Assembly: GCF_023910635.1 (NCBI RefSeq)
Contig: NZ_JAAVVZ010000004.1
Location: forward strand, 124,001 to 188,000
Source of the DNA: Sphingorhabdus sp.
Lineage (GTDB): Bacteria > Pseudomonadota > Alphaproteobacteria > Sphingomonadales > Sphingomonadaceae
DNA: 64,000 nucleotides
Reading direction: 5' to 3'
The position numbers and the translations under genes are program-made. The notes beneath the pieces were generated by a model that was given only the letters and a program-made list of their open reading frames with translations, had not been told where the DNA came from and ran no database searches. This document shows positions 46,198 to 53,906 of this stretch, in pieces. Positions within the stretch are counted from its first letter, which is position 1; each line of letters opens with the position of its first letter.

Positions 46198-47792
46198 CAA
46201 AAGCTCAGCCGCGCGCTGACCCATGTTTTTATACTGTTATCAAATGCATCCGGCGCGCGGATCGGCCGCCCAGCGGAGGCCTCAATCGTCAGCCCTGCCA
46301 GGGGGCTCCAAGACGCCCCCACGCCCACGCCACGCAGGCTAGTGGGACGGTTGGCGGCCGCGCCATATACTTTACCGAAATCATAAAAGACGGACGCAGT
46401 CAGCGTCGGCGCGAAATTATGTTCATATGTCACGCGACCATTTAGGCCAGACCGACCGGATACATCTTCATCGTTGCTAAACGCTGCAACTCCACTCGTC
46501 CCGTTGATCATCATCAACTGCGACGGGTCCAGCTTTTCTGACGCTACCTGACCGCTGACCCGCAATATAATCGCGTCTTTTTTGGTGAGATTCTGGCGAC
46601 GGTTTATGTAACCCAACATCCGGACATGGCTACCTTGCGAGGCTGTGTGGCCAGCAAGAACGTTAATACCAAAGGCAGAAGTGCCCCCCGCCAACAGATC
46701 ATCTGCGGCCGTCACGTCGATTGCAGCTGAACCGAAAACCAACGACCTCTTGGTCGTCAAAGTCACGACACGATCCGAAAACGCCCTATAACCACCCTCA
46801 AAGCTGAGCATGACGGCGTGATCGAACTGGAGCACAACGGGGTAACGCAGGCCGAATATAGCCGCGGCGCTGCTGCCCTTTATGTCGATGGGCGTGTTCA
46901 AAAGGCTGTACCGAAGCCCCGATAGCGCCAGGCTGCCCGAAAGTCCGTCACTGCCGATCGGCAAACTATATCCCGCGCGCCCATATTGGACACCCCGCGA
47001 AGCCAAAGCCGTTAGCGAAAGTTCGTCGCCGAATGTTGCGAGCGGATGGGCGCTAGCACTCAGTATGACGCGCTCCTGACCGGAACGCGCAGAACCAGCC
47101 CGATCAACCACCACGTTAAATGACTGCGTAGAATTTAGGACGGGCACAACCACAACCAACGACGTGCCGTCGGACGATCCAGAGCGCAGCACAGTTTGAA
47201 AATCGGTTCCGGGAAGTTGATTTAATAGAAGTGTGCCCCGCTCAATACGGCGCAGGTTGAGATTGTCGCCAGACTTCAACCCAGCGCCAACAAAGTCCTG
47301 TATGCGGCCTTGATTCGAACCGCCGAACGAACCATCAATTTCTATTTTATCGAGTCGGCTTTCCACAATTTGAATGCGGACAATTCCATCGACGACATCC
47401 TGCTCTGGCACCACGGCCCGCGCCACGTAATTTTGATCCTGATAATATTTGCCGATTAGATCAGCAGCATATTGGAGTTCAGCCAAAGCTAGACCCTGCC
47501 CCACGAAGCGTTGCAAAACGGGCGCAAGGACATCTGCCTTAAACACCTTATTGCCTTCGAACCGAAACCCGGAAACGACAATATTAGGGCCGTCGGACTT
47601 CGTTGGCTCAACGACGGTAACTTCTGGGCGAACTTTTACCGACTGCTGAGGCGTTTCCTTGGGCTCTGTTTGCCGCAATATCTGGGCGCCAACATTATCG
47701 GGCTGAAGCTGTGCTTGCGCCTCGGGAACACCAGACAAAGCGAGCCAAAGACCGAGCGCCGTCACAATGAACTTCCGCAAATTTCCGTGCAT
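46197..47792 (-). CDS. Two-partner-secretion outer-membrane transporter (TpsB, FhaC/ShlB type)
   Basis: The start at 47792 (MHGNLRKFIVTALGLWLALS) gives a proper signal peptide and an upstream AGGGA; the frame can extend to 47849 but would overlap the previous gene. The 531-residue protein has two POTRA-like regions (IVVSGFRFEGNKVFKADVL, then IQIVESRLDKIEIDGSF), followed by a ShlB-type barrel with GVQYGRAGYSLPIGSDG and a C-terminal phenylalanine (VSARLSF). TpsB proteins sit in the outer membrane and export one TpsA partner. The partner is the next gene, overlapping by TGATG. The preceding SapC-family gene is 54 bp upstream. Confidence 0.94.
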   Translation of the reverse strand: MHGNLRKFIVTALGLWLALSGVPEAQAQLQPDNVGAQILRQTEPKETPQQSVKVRPEVTVVEPTKSDGPNIVVSGFRFEGNKVFKADVLAPVLQRFVGQGLALAELQYAADLIGKYYQDQNYVARAVVPEQDVVDGIVRIQIVESRLDKIEIDGSFGGSNQGRIQDFVGAGLKSGDNLNLRRIERGTLLLNQLPGTDFQTVLRSGSSDGTSLVVVVPVLNSTQSFNVVVDRAGSARSGQERVILSASAHPLATFGDELSLTALASRGVQYGRAGYSLPIGSDGLSGSLALSGLRYSLLNTPIDIKGSSAAAIFGLRYPVVLQFDHAVMLSFEGGYRAFSDRVVTLTTKRSLVFGSAAIDVTAADDLLAGGTSAFGINVLAGHTASQGSHVRMLGYINRRQNLTKKDAIILRVSGQVASEKLDPSQLMMINGTSGVAAFSNDEDVSGRSGLNGRVTYEHNFAPTLTASVFYDFGKVYGAAANRPTSLRGVGVGASWSPLAGLTIEASAGRPIRAPDAFDNSIKTWVSARLSF

Positions 47793-47845
47793 TATTAAAT
47801 CCCTGATGCAAAATTCATTTAGATTTCGCGCGCGCGCCTTCGGCG

Positions 47846-48592
47846 TCACACCGACTTAGATTGTAGAGTGAAGATGTCGGAAACCACGCCCAATGAGGCC
47901 TGGTGAAGGTGAATTAAGCGCAGCGCCCCACTCTCATTCAGCGCAGCAAGCGTTTTGGCTGAAAGCGCGTTTAACTTTTCGTCTGTCACCATCTTAAATC
48001 CGCGGTAGACGGAGGGCTGCGCATCGCCTTCGCGCTGAATGGTGAACTCGCCTTCGGTCAACAGGTCATGCTTCACCAACAGATCGACGAATGCGGTGGT
48101 CTGCAGCGCGGCGACTTCAAACTGCTCGCAGAAGCTCAGAATAGACTTGCAGCGCTCCGATGGTTCGGTCCCGTCGAACAACGGCTCGCCATCATCGAAC
48201 GCGCCAACGAGGTCTGACGTGGGATCTACGCACAAAGAGAGTGTTTCCTCGCTTGGCTCAAGACGTGCCAACAGGAACGGGTACCGCCGCGCATATGCGG
48301 GGATGTACATTTCTGCTTTAAACGCGCCATCGTCAGCCACATAGACATTGGCCCCCTCATTCAGTCCCATCAGCGCCAACGGTACCGGCGCGTTTGCGGA
48401 TGAAAAAATGATCGGGAAAACCCGCTGCGCCTTCACGAACTCTCCGGTTGTAAGCGGCACAGCGTGCTGATTAGCCATCCATGAGGCTTTATCCGTCGTC
48501 CGCATATGCCAAGCTTGGTGCGCGCCTGAATTTAAGGGCACCAGTTCCTTGTAGAACAAAGGCAGCGAGGGATTATCTTGCGAGACAGTCAT
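47846..48592 (-). CDS. SapC-family protein
   Basis: A 248-residue soluble protein without signal peptide. The start (LFYKELVPLNSGAHQAWHM), the FVKAQRVFPIIFSS segment, ALMGLNEGANVYV, and YARRYPFLLA identify the SapC family, named after a gene for S-layer export in Campylobacter. Homologues in proteobacteria often neighbour large adhesins or TonB-dependent receptors, but their biochemical role is not established. It is the first gene of the SapC-TpsB-TpsA-IalB cluster, so a role in adhesin synthesis or export is inferred. A minus-strand TTGACA lies at 48682-48687 but no convincing -10 is seen. Confidence 0.85.
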   Translation of the reverse strand: MTVSQDNPSLPLFYKELVPLNSGAHQAWHMRTTDKASWMANQHAVPLTTGEFVKAQRVFPIIFSSANAPVPLALMGLNEGANVYVADDGAFKAEMYIPAYARRYPFLLARLEPSEETLSLCVDPTSDLVGAFDDGEPLFDGTEPSERCKSILSFCEQFEVAALQTTAFVDLLVKHDLLTEGEFTIQREGDAQPSVYRGFKMVTDEKLNALSAKTLAALNESGALRLIHLHQASLGVVSDIFTLQSKSV

Positions 48593-48943
48593 TTCAAAAC
48601 ACCTAGAATTAAGTTACAGTTCTTGACTAGATGTTACAAAACCCCAGCAGTGTTGTGTGCCAAACAGCGGCAACAATGCATTGTCAATTTCTTTGCTTGC
48701 AGGACACAATTGATAACATTTGCAAAATCGGCTGGCACTTTGGAGGCTCTCCGGCAAGCCGATAATCCGTCGTCATTTTTGGGTTGTTTTGGGGCTGCGC
48801 CTGGTCGATGCCATGACGGTGTCACCAAAACCCTCAAGAACTCGCCAGTGAACACGAATCGAAACAGACGTCCGCCAACAGTCCCCTTTTGCTGCGAGCC
48901 GACTACTTTTGAACACCATATATATCGGGCGCGATCGGCGGTT
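48593..48943. other. Upstream region of the adhesin operon, no gene seen
   Basis: About 350 bp between the SapC-family gene and the MITE. The short open frames on both strands show no recognisable family or good ribosome-binding site. It must hold the promoter of the minus-strand operon. Confidence 0.4.
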
Positions 48944-49208
48944 AGGGTCAGGACCACTTAAATCCACCTTCGCGGTTTGAGGCCATACTGTTCAGTGCAA
49001 GGCAGCAAAGCGCAGGCTTAGTGGTTCTAAGGCGCGCTTTGCCAACGCGGCAATGGACAGTATGGGTCAAATCCTTCGGACGCCAAAATGGCTTCGATCT
49101 CAAAGCAAAATGCCCTTGCAGGCAGAATGACTGCCTGCGGCGGACATTTTCCTTCGATATCTTTGCCATTTTGACGCCGCGAAGGTGGATTTAAGTGGTC
49201 CTGACCCT
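48944..49208. mobile_element. MITE copy 1 (265 bp, 32-bp terminal inverted repeats)
   Basis: The ends are perfect 32-bp inverted repeats beginning AGGGTCAGGACCACTTAA. If the element is counted from GGG to CCC it is flanked by TA on both sides (48943-48944, 49208-49209), as for IS630/Tc1-type targets. It has no transposase. Inside are a hairpin with 9-bp outer arms CCATACTGT/ACAGTATGG (48983-48991, 49057-49065) enclosing GCAAAGCGC/GCGCTTTGC, and a second hairpin GCAGGCAG-AATGA-CTGCCTGC (49118-49138). A 73-residue frame inside is shared by both copies and is probably not a gene. The right end lies in the lrp stop codon. Confidence 0.9.
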
Positions 49209-49704
49209 AGCAACTCTGCCGACCAAGGGGCGTCGGATGCGCTTCTACACCAAATGGTTTTTTCACGCTGCGGAGTGCAATCATAGTTCTAATGTCAGAG
49301 ATTGCGGGATTACATAAGAGATGCTCCGTCAAAAACCTTTCGTACGCATTAAGGTCAGCAACCGCGATATGAAGCAAATAATCAAAGTCGCCAGAGATAA
49401 GATCACAAGTTGCCACTTCAGGATGCGCTCGAACCCATTCTTCGAAAGGCAATACATGCTCGCTAGAATGGCACTGCATTTTCACACCAACGTAAACAGA
49501 GAAAGCCCTCCCCAGCCGAGACACGTCCAAGTGCGCATGGTATCCCGAAATCAGTCCTTCATGTTCCAATCGGCGAACTCTGCGTAAGCACGGCGATTCA
49601 GATAGTCCCACGCGGTCAGCAAGTTCAATATTTGAAACTCTGCCGTTCGACTGCAGTTCGCGAAGGATAGCAATATCAATCTGATCAAGCACGGTTTCCG
49701 CCAC
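49207..49704 (-). CDS. Lrp/AsnC-family transcriptional regulator
   Basis: A 165-residue regulator. The AsnC helix-turn-helix covers residues 5-60 (LDQIDIAILRELQSNGRVSN, then LADRVGLSESPCLRRVRRLE). The RAM/ACT-like effector domain follows (SVYVGVKMQ, VATCDLISGDFDYLLHI, then IRTMIALRSVKKP). It is divergent from the Cys/Met-metabolism gene at 49820 with 115 bp between, the usual arrangement of an Lrp-type local activator and its amino-acid-degrading target. The stop codon TAG is formed where the MITE begins, so the last few residues (HPTPLGRQSC) may be altered relative to relatives, which commonly end shortly after the ALRSVK block. Confidence 0.92.
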   Translation of the reverse strand: MAETVLDQIDIAILRELQSNGRVSNIELADRVGLSESPCLRRVRRLEHEGLISGYHAHLDVSRLGRAFSVYVGVKMQCHSSEHVLPFEEWVRAHPEVATCDLISGDFDYLLHIAVADLNAYERFLTEHLLCNPAISDIRTMIALRSVKKPFGVEAHPTPLGRQSC

Positions 49705-49819
49705 TAAACATACCTTTATTGCAAGAAGCTGCCAATTTAACGCTCAATCGCCAATGAGAACGCAAGGACACGCGTCTCGAAATCATATACCTGTTTCGAT
49801 GTAGAAGCGGAGGTGATCA

Positions 49820-51106
49820 ATGAAAAGAACCATTTTGAATATTGGTGCGCATCGGCTTCAGCCGTCCACTTTAATGATGAGCTACGGTTTCGATCCTAAG
49901 CTATCGGAGGGTGCTATAAAGTGCCCCATATTTCAAAACTCGACTTTTGCGTTTGAAAGTGCGGCGGCGGGAAAATCGTTTATGCAGATCGCATACGGGA
50001 TCCGTGATCGCGAGCCGTCCGAAGACCCTGGCCTCATATATTCTCGAATTAACAATCCGACGCTGGAAATTCTGGAGGATCGCCTAACCTTATGGGACGG
50101 CGCTGAAAATGCGCTTGCTTTCGGAAGCGGAATGGCCGCGATCTCGACCACAATTTTAACATTCGCGCGGCCAGGCGATGTCATTCTATACTCGACGCCA
50201 GCCTATGGTGGAACAGAATTCCTGTTCGAGAAGCTGCTGCCGCAGTTCGGAATTCGCTCACTAAGCTTTCCGGCTCGTGCATTGGAAGAAGAAGTTACGT
50301 TAGCTTATGATCGTGCTGAGCAGCTTGCTGGCGAAGCCGGTCGCATCCCGTTGATTTTTGCTGAAACCCCCGCCAATCCGACCAACGATCTCGTCGATAT
50401 CGCTTTGCTTAGGCGCGTTGCTGAGAGTCGGTCACCCAGGAGAGATCAACGTGCTAAAGTCATTGTTGATAACACACTGCTCGGCCCTCTTTGGCAACAA
50501 CCACTAAAACATGGGGCTGACATAAGCATCTATTCCCTCACAAAATATGTCGGCGGACATAGCGATTTAATTGCAGGTTCGTGCCTTGGCACCGCCGCCG
50601 ACATCGCTTCCATTCAAGTTATGCGCACAATTTTGGGCACGATGGTGGATCCACACACTGCTTGGCTTCTTTTGCGGAGCTTGGAAACGCTATCGATCCG
50701 GATGCGAAAATCAGCCGAGAGTGCTGCCATCGTCGCTAATCACCTGCGAAACCATAAAAAAATAGCAGCCATTCAGTATCTAGGATTTCTTGATACTGAA
50801 AGCGAGCAGGGCAAAACTTTTTCCGCCCAATGCGAGGGAGCCGGATCTACATTTTCGATTATACTGCACGGCGGAGAGCCCGAAGCTTTTCGCTTTCTCG
50901 ATGCACTTCAAATTATCAAATTAGCTGTCAGTTTAGGCGGAACCGAGAGCTTGGCATCTCACCCAGCTGGAATGACACATGTGGACGTCAGTGAGAGAGC
51001 AAAGCAAACTTGTGGCATTTTACCTAGTTTAGTGCGTCTATCGATTGGCGTCGAAGAACCGGAAGATTTGATCGCTGACCTAGAACAGGCGCTCGCCAAG
51101 GTTTAA
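49820..51106 (+). CDS. PLP-dependent Cys/Met metabolism enzyme, cystathionine gamma-synthase family
   Basis: A 428-residue fold-type I PLP enzyme with strong GGAGGTG 4 bases before the ATG. YSRINNP (74-80) is the phosphate/active-site segment from the partner subunit, Asp217 in IVDNT binds the pyridine nitrogen, and Lys242 in SLTKYVGGHSDL holds PLP. The AYGGTEF segment (129-135) has Gly where methionine gamma-lyases have the catalytic Cys of YGCT, so a gamma-synthase or beta/gamma-lyase role is more likely than classical methionine gamma-lyase. The N-terminus YGFDPKLSEGAIKCPIFQ matches the alphaproteobacterial branch named cystathionine gamma-synthase family. It pairs with the divergent Lrp gene. 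Confidence 0.88.
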   Translation: MKRTILNIGAHRLQPSTLMMSYGFDPKLSEGAIKCPIFQNSTFAFESAAAGKSFMQIAYGIRDREPSEDPGLIYSRINNPTLEILEDRLTLWDGAENALAFGSGMAAISTTILTFARPGDVILYSTPAYGGTEFLFEKLLPQFGIRSLSFPARALEEEVTLAYDRAEQLAGEAGRIPLIFAETPANPTNDLVDIALLRRVAESRSPRRDQRAKVIVDNTLLGPLWQQPLKHGADISIYSLTKYVGGHSDLIAGSCLGTAADIASIQVMRTILGTMVDPHTAWLLLRSLETLSIRMRKSAESAAIVANHLRNHKKIAAIQYLGFLDTESEQGKTFSAQCEGAGSTFSIILHGGEPEAFRFLDALQIIKLAVSLGGTESLASHPAGMTHVDVSERAKQTCGILPSLVRLSIGVEEPEDLIADLEQALAKV

Positions 51107-51260
51107 GAACTGATGGTTGGGTTTTAAGCTTTATGTCATTCTCGGTCGCGACGAAGATAGGGACGGTTCGCTTTCTATGGATATCAGACATCTCACTTGC
51201 TGCTACGATAATTTCGATTGCAAGACCTGATCACAAAAGTGACACTTAAGATGACGTGTT
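51107..51260. other. Gap before the peptidase fragment, nothing recognised
   Basis: No gene, hairpin with T-run or repeat is evident. It probably held the promoter of the peptidase. Confidence 0.4.
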
Positions 51261-51602
51261 ATGATTCAAGGGACAAGAAAAACTGACTCGCCGGCTAATG
51301 CTTGGTGCCGGACTATCTGCTACAGTAGCCATTACATTTCCTCTCCATGGGCAGGTTTTTCCACCGCCAGAATATCGCAGACGGGCCGGAACTTTTACCT
51401 TTGAACCTGCGGTGTTTCGCGAACATCGCGAACGACTAATGCGAGGACTCAAAACAGGACTTGCGGTCGTATTCGGAGCCGATCAAGTTGTTACCGAACC
51501 GCCCGCTGGCCCCGTGTTTCGACAAGATCCAGACTTTGCGTGGCTGACCGGCATTACAGATGAACATGGGGCGGTGCTTTTGTTGGCGGCGGGAGAGCGC
51601 GA
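51261..51602 (+). pseudogene. Truncated secreted M24/Xaa-Pro aminopeptidase-like gene, N-terminal fragment
   Basis: From 51298 the frame encodes an exported N-terminal part of a creatinase/aminopeptidase P-type protein: a Tat-like leader (LTRRLMLGAGLSATVA), PPPEYRRRAG, REHRERLMRGLKTGLAVVFG, and DFAWLTGITDEHGAVLLLAAGERD. The metal-binding catalytic domain is missing. In-frame codons upstream of 51298 run back to a TGA at 51262, and the ATG at 51261 is in another frame, so the start also looks damaged. The coding similarity ends exactly at the tRNA-Arg duplicate. The fragment is the innermost right end of the island. Confidence 0.72.
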
Positions 51603-51645
51603 CACTTCTAATCTTGAGGCCACAGGTTCGACTCCTGTAGGGCGC
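51594..51645 (+). repeat. Partial tRNA-Arg duplicate, right attachment site of the island
   Basis: 52 bases match 17644-17695 of tRNA-Arg with a single mismatch (51603). The match covers the anticodon loop to the end of the acceptor stem; ACCA follows in place of GCCA. Sequence further right does not resemble that after the intact tRNA. This is the classical footprint of integration into a tRNA 3' half. The 34-kb segment between is therefore an island. Confidence 0.88.
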
Positions 51646-51790
51646 ACCATTCCATTACGGGTCTCAAGAGACCTTTATTTGGCTCCGCTACAGGCAACCA
51701 CGCATTTGGTGCAGTGATCGCCTAGTCCAGTAACAATATCTTCGAAGCTGAATATAATCGGGTCGCCCGCCGTACAAGCGTTGGCGTCGA

Positions 51791-52273
51791 TTATTGCGCC
51801 TTACCGAAAGGCTTATTCAAACGGACGATTTTGAGGTTGAGCACCGCAGCAAAGCTGACCCAGCTTAAATATGGCACGATAAGCCAACTCGCGAACACTG
51901 AATATGGCCGCAACCCAATAAAAAGCGCCAGAACTGAGACCCATAGAAACACAACTTCAATCAACGCCCAATCCGGACGTCGCAGATTGAAGAATAATGG
52001 CGACCACAAAAAGTGGAAGACGAAGTTCACCGCATATAAAATGATGATGCTCGTGCGTTCCGCATCGGTTGTGGCACCATCCCACGCCAAAATGCCCGCC
52101 CATGCGCCCAAACCAAGGATCAATGTCCATGCTGGCCCAAAAAGCCAATCAGGGGGCTGCCAAGATGGTTTGACGAGGTTTTTGTACCAAGGACCAATAG
52201 TTGTCAAACCACCGCCGACGCCGCCAAGCATGACGGCCCAAAGGATAAACAGGATCGTCGAAGTTTCCGGCAT
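51791..52273 (-). CDS. tspO: TspO/MBR family protein
   Basis: A 160-residue protein with five membrane spans. The family marks are IGPWYKNLVKPSWQPPDWLFGPAW (about 26-49, aromatic and proline rich) and LWSPLFFNLRRPDWALIEV. TspO binds tetrapyrroles and cholesterol-like ligands in the membrane and modulates pigment and stress responses in alphaproteobacteria such as Rhodobacter. It is the first intact gene to the right of the island. The neighbouring carotenoid oxygenase on the same strand may be related in function. Confidence 0.95.
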   Translation of the reverse strand: MPETSTILFILWAVMLGGVGGGLTTIGPWYKNLVKPSWQPPDWLFGPAWTLILGLGAWAGILAWDGATTDAERTSIIILYAVNFVFHFLWSPLFFNLRRPDWALIEVVFLWVSVLALFIGLRPYSVFASWLIVPYLSWVSFAAVLNLKIVRLNKPFGKAQ

Positions 52274-52326
52274 AGTCCTTTTATGGTCGTGACAAGCGCC
52301 TGAAACAATAGGCAGTGATAATTGGC

Positions 52327-52352
52327 CGCACCGAAAGCCATGCTTTCGTGCG
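52327..52352. terminator. Hairpin between carotenoid oxygenase and tspO
   Basis: CGCA-C-CGAAAGC-CAT-GCTTTCG-TGCG forms an 11-bp stem with one bulge. It lies downstream of the minus-strand carotenoid oxygenase. No T-run follows on either strand, so a terminator role is uncertain. Confidence 0.4.
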
Positions 52353-52432
52353 CCTCACAAATGGACGCGCAGCAGGGGGCTCAGGCATATTCAAGCCCGG
52401 CACCAAAGTCGTTTTCCAGAAATGATCTTGCG

Positions 52433-53887
52433 TTACAGGGCCGAGCGATCTGCCCAATGCGCATGGGTGCCGCTACTGATTTTATGCGGCAGCGCAATCC
52501 GGCACACTGGCCCTTCTGCAAAGCGTTTGCAGTCGATCAATATGCATTCGGATGTTCCGCGATTTTCGTCGGTCACAAAACTGACGAGATAGCCGTCATC
52601 CTCGTCAACCGCACAGACACGTGGGGCAAAGGGTGCCTCACTGCCGTAGCGCCCCTCTGGAAGCTCCACAGACCATGACTCGCCCGTGACCATGTCATGC
52701 TTCACAAAACCGTTAAACAGGAACCAGCCGGGCTTAGAAGTCGTGCTATAGGCGTATCTATAGGGCAGCCCCAAATAACGCTGGTTCATCATCCCGAATT
52801 CGAGGATGCGGTCATCGAGCCGCTCTTCGCGCGTTGTGCCATCGGCCAAGTTAAACCGCCACCGGTGCAGCTTTGGCTTGAAGCTATGTTCGTCAACATA
52901 CGCCATCATATGGCCGTAGCCGTCGGCATTTTCGAGCGGCAGGGGATAGGGGTCTTCTTCGAAATAACCATCAAGCACGACTTCATCGCCGTCTTCAAAA
53001 GCATTGATGAAGTGCAGAACAAAAGTAGGTTCCGCCTCAAACCAGCGGATATCTTCTGGCTGACCGTAACGCGGGATGAGCGCGAAACGCGATGCTAGTC
53101 CCTCGTGTAGCCGCGTCACATGGACGTTACGCTTCAGCAACTCTTCATCCCAAAAAAGCGGGAAGTCGCACAATATTGACCAGTTTTGCGTGAACATCAT
53201 GTCATGCGGCAAACGTGGCCCCGGCAGCGGGATGGGGACATAATGCGCGAGCCTGCCGCTGCGATCGACGACGCCATAATGCATGTAGGGCGCATGTTTT
53301 GAATAGTTGAAGAACAACAACTCACCCGTGCGCTGGTCAACCTTGGGATGCGCGGAAATGCCATCAAGCGGAACCCAAGACGCAACACCCTCTTGCTCCA
53401 GCGTTTCGGGGTCAAGCACATAGCCCTCCCCGCATTGGTAGAAAGTGGAAACAGCCTTGCCCGCGTGCACAATGATGTCCGTGCTGGAGGAATCCTTCAG
53501 GCTGCCATGCGCGCCAAAGCCGGGGCGTTTGGACAGGCTGCTTTTATCCATCAACCCGCCCCATAAAGACCCGCCCGCATCCTGCTCCGCCTGAAAACAG
53601 CGGGTGCGGATGAAGCGATTGCGATAGCTGGCCTTGCCGCCAGAAAAATCGATCTGGTGGATCATGCCATCGCCGTCAAACGGGTGGTAGCGGCCTAGCG
53701 GTTGATGCAACTGGTTTTCGGTGTTGCGCAAATAGATGCCGTCAATATCGTCGGGAATACGGCCCTCAATCACATCAAGGTCGGTCGCGGTGACTTCCGC
53801 ATGCTGCGGCGTCCACGCCCCATTGAGATAGGGATGGTTGCTCGGTTGCAGCGTTGCCTTCACCGGCGGTAGTGTATCAACCCGCAT
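52433..53887 (-). CDS. Carotenoid oxygenase family protein (carotenoid or lignostilbene cleavage dioxygenase)
   Basis: A 484-residue seven-bladed propeller dioxygenase. The four iron-binding histidines can be placed at His180 (ISAHPKVD), His228 (LPHDMMFT), His292 (VLHFINAFED), and His475 or 477 (GTHAHW). The start PYLNGAWTPQHAEVTATDLD and the IYLRNTENQLHQP segment match bacterial carotenoid/stilbene cleavage oxygenases. The reaction is oxidative C=C cleavage to two carbonyl products. Sphingomonads use relatives for lignostilbene and for apocarotenoids; the substrate cannot be read here. It is 19 bp downstream of the minus-strand aldehyde dehydrogenase gene, so it could be cotranscribed and share handling of aldehydes. 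Confidence 0.93.
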   Translation of the reverse strand: MRVDTLPPVKATLQPSNHPYLNGAWTPQHAEVTATDLDVIEGRIPDDIDGIYLRNTENQLHQPLGRYHPFDGDGMIHQIDFSGGKASYRNRFIRTRCFQAEQDAGGSLWGGLMDKSSLSKRPGFGAHGSLKDSSSTDIIVHAGKAVSTFYQCGEGYVLDPETLEQEGVASWVPLDGISAHPKVDQRTGELLFFNYSKHAPYMHYGVVDRSGRLAHYVPIPLPGPRLPHDMMFTQNWSILCDFPLFWDEELLKRNVHVTRLHEGLASRFALIPRYGQPEDIRWFEAEPTFVLHFINAFEDGDEVVLDGYFEEDPYPLPLENADGYGHMMAYVDEHSFKPKLHRWRFNLADGTTREERLDDRILEFGMMNQRYLGLPYRYAYSTTSKPGWFLFNGFVKHDMVTGESWSVELPEGRYGSEAPFAPRVCAVDEDDGYLVSFVTDENRGTSECILIDCKRFAEGPVCRIALPHKISSGTHAHWADRSAL

Positions 53888-53906
53888 TTCGCTCTCCTTT
53901 GGGCGA

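Noticed and set aside
18611-46219. Many plus-strand open frames of 60-259 codons opposite the adhesin gene
   Set aside because: They mirror the long, GC-biased, repetitive minus-strand gene; their translations are low-complexity, lack recognisable domains and recur with the repeat units. The single 9,230-residue minus frame explains the region.
48948-49169. Conserved 73-aa frame present in both MITE copies (also 57346-57567)
   Set aside because: It starts within the element and ends in the terminal repeat; sequence conservation is explained by the hairpins and ends. No ribosome site or family was found.
49820-51106. Methionine gamma-lyase assignment
   Set aside because: The catalytic Cys of the YGCT motif is Gly here, and the N-terminus fits the cystathionine gamma-synthase branch better.
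17700-51593. Integrase or transposase gene for the island
   Set aside because: I looked through the open frames between the tRNA and its duplicate on both strands and saw none with integrase-like motifs.
51646-51790. Continuation of the peptidase right of the tRNA duplicate
   Set aside because: The in-frame residues to the stop at 51717 do not resemble M24 peptidases, and no metal-binding motif follows; the sequence is better seen as chromosomal DNA next to the attachment site.
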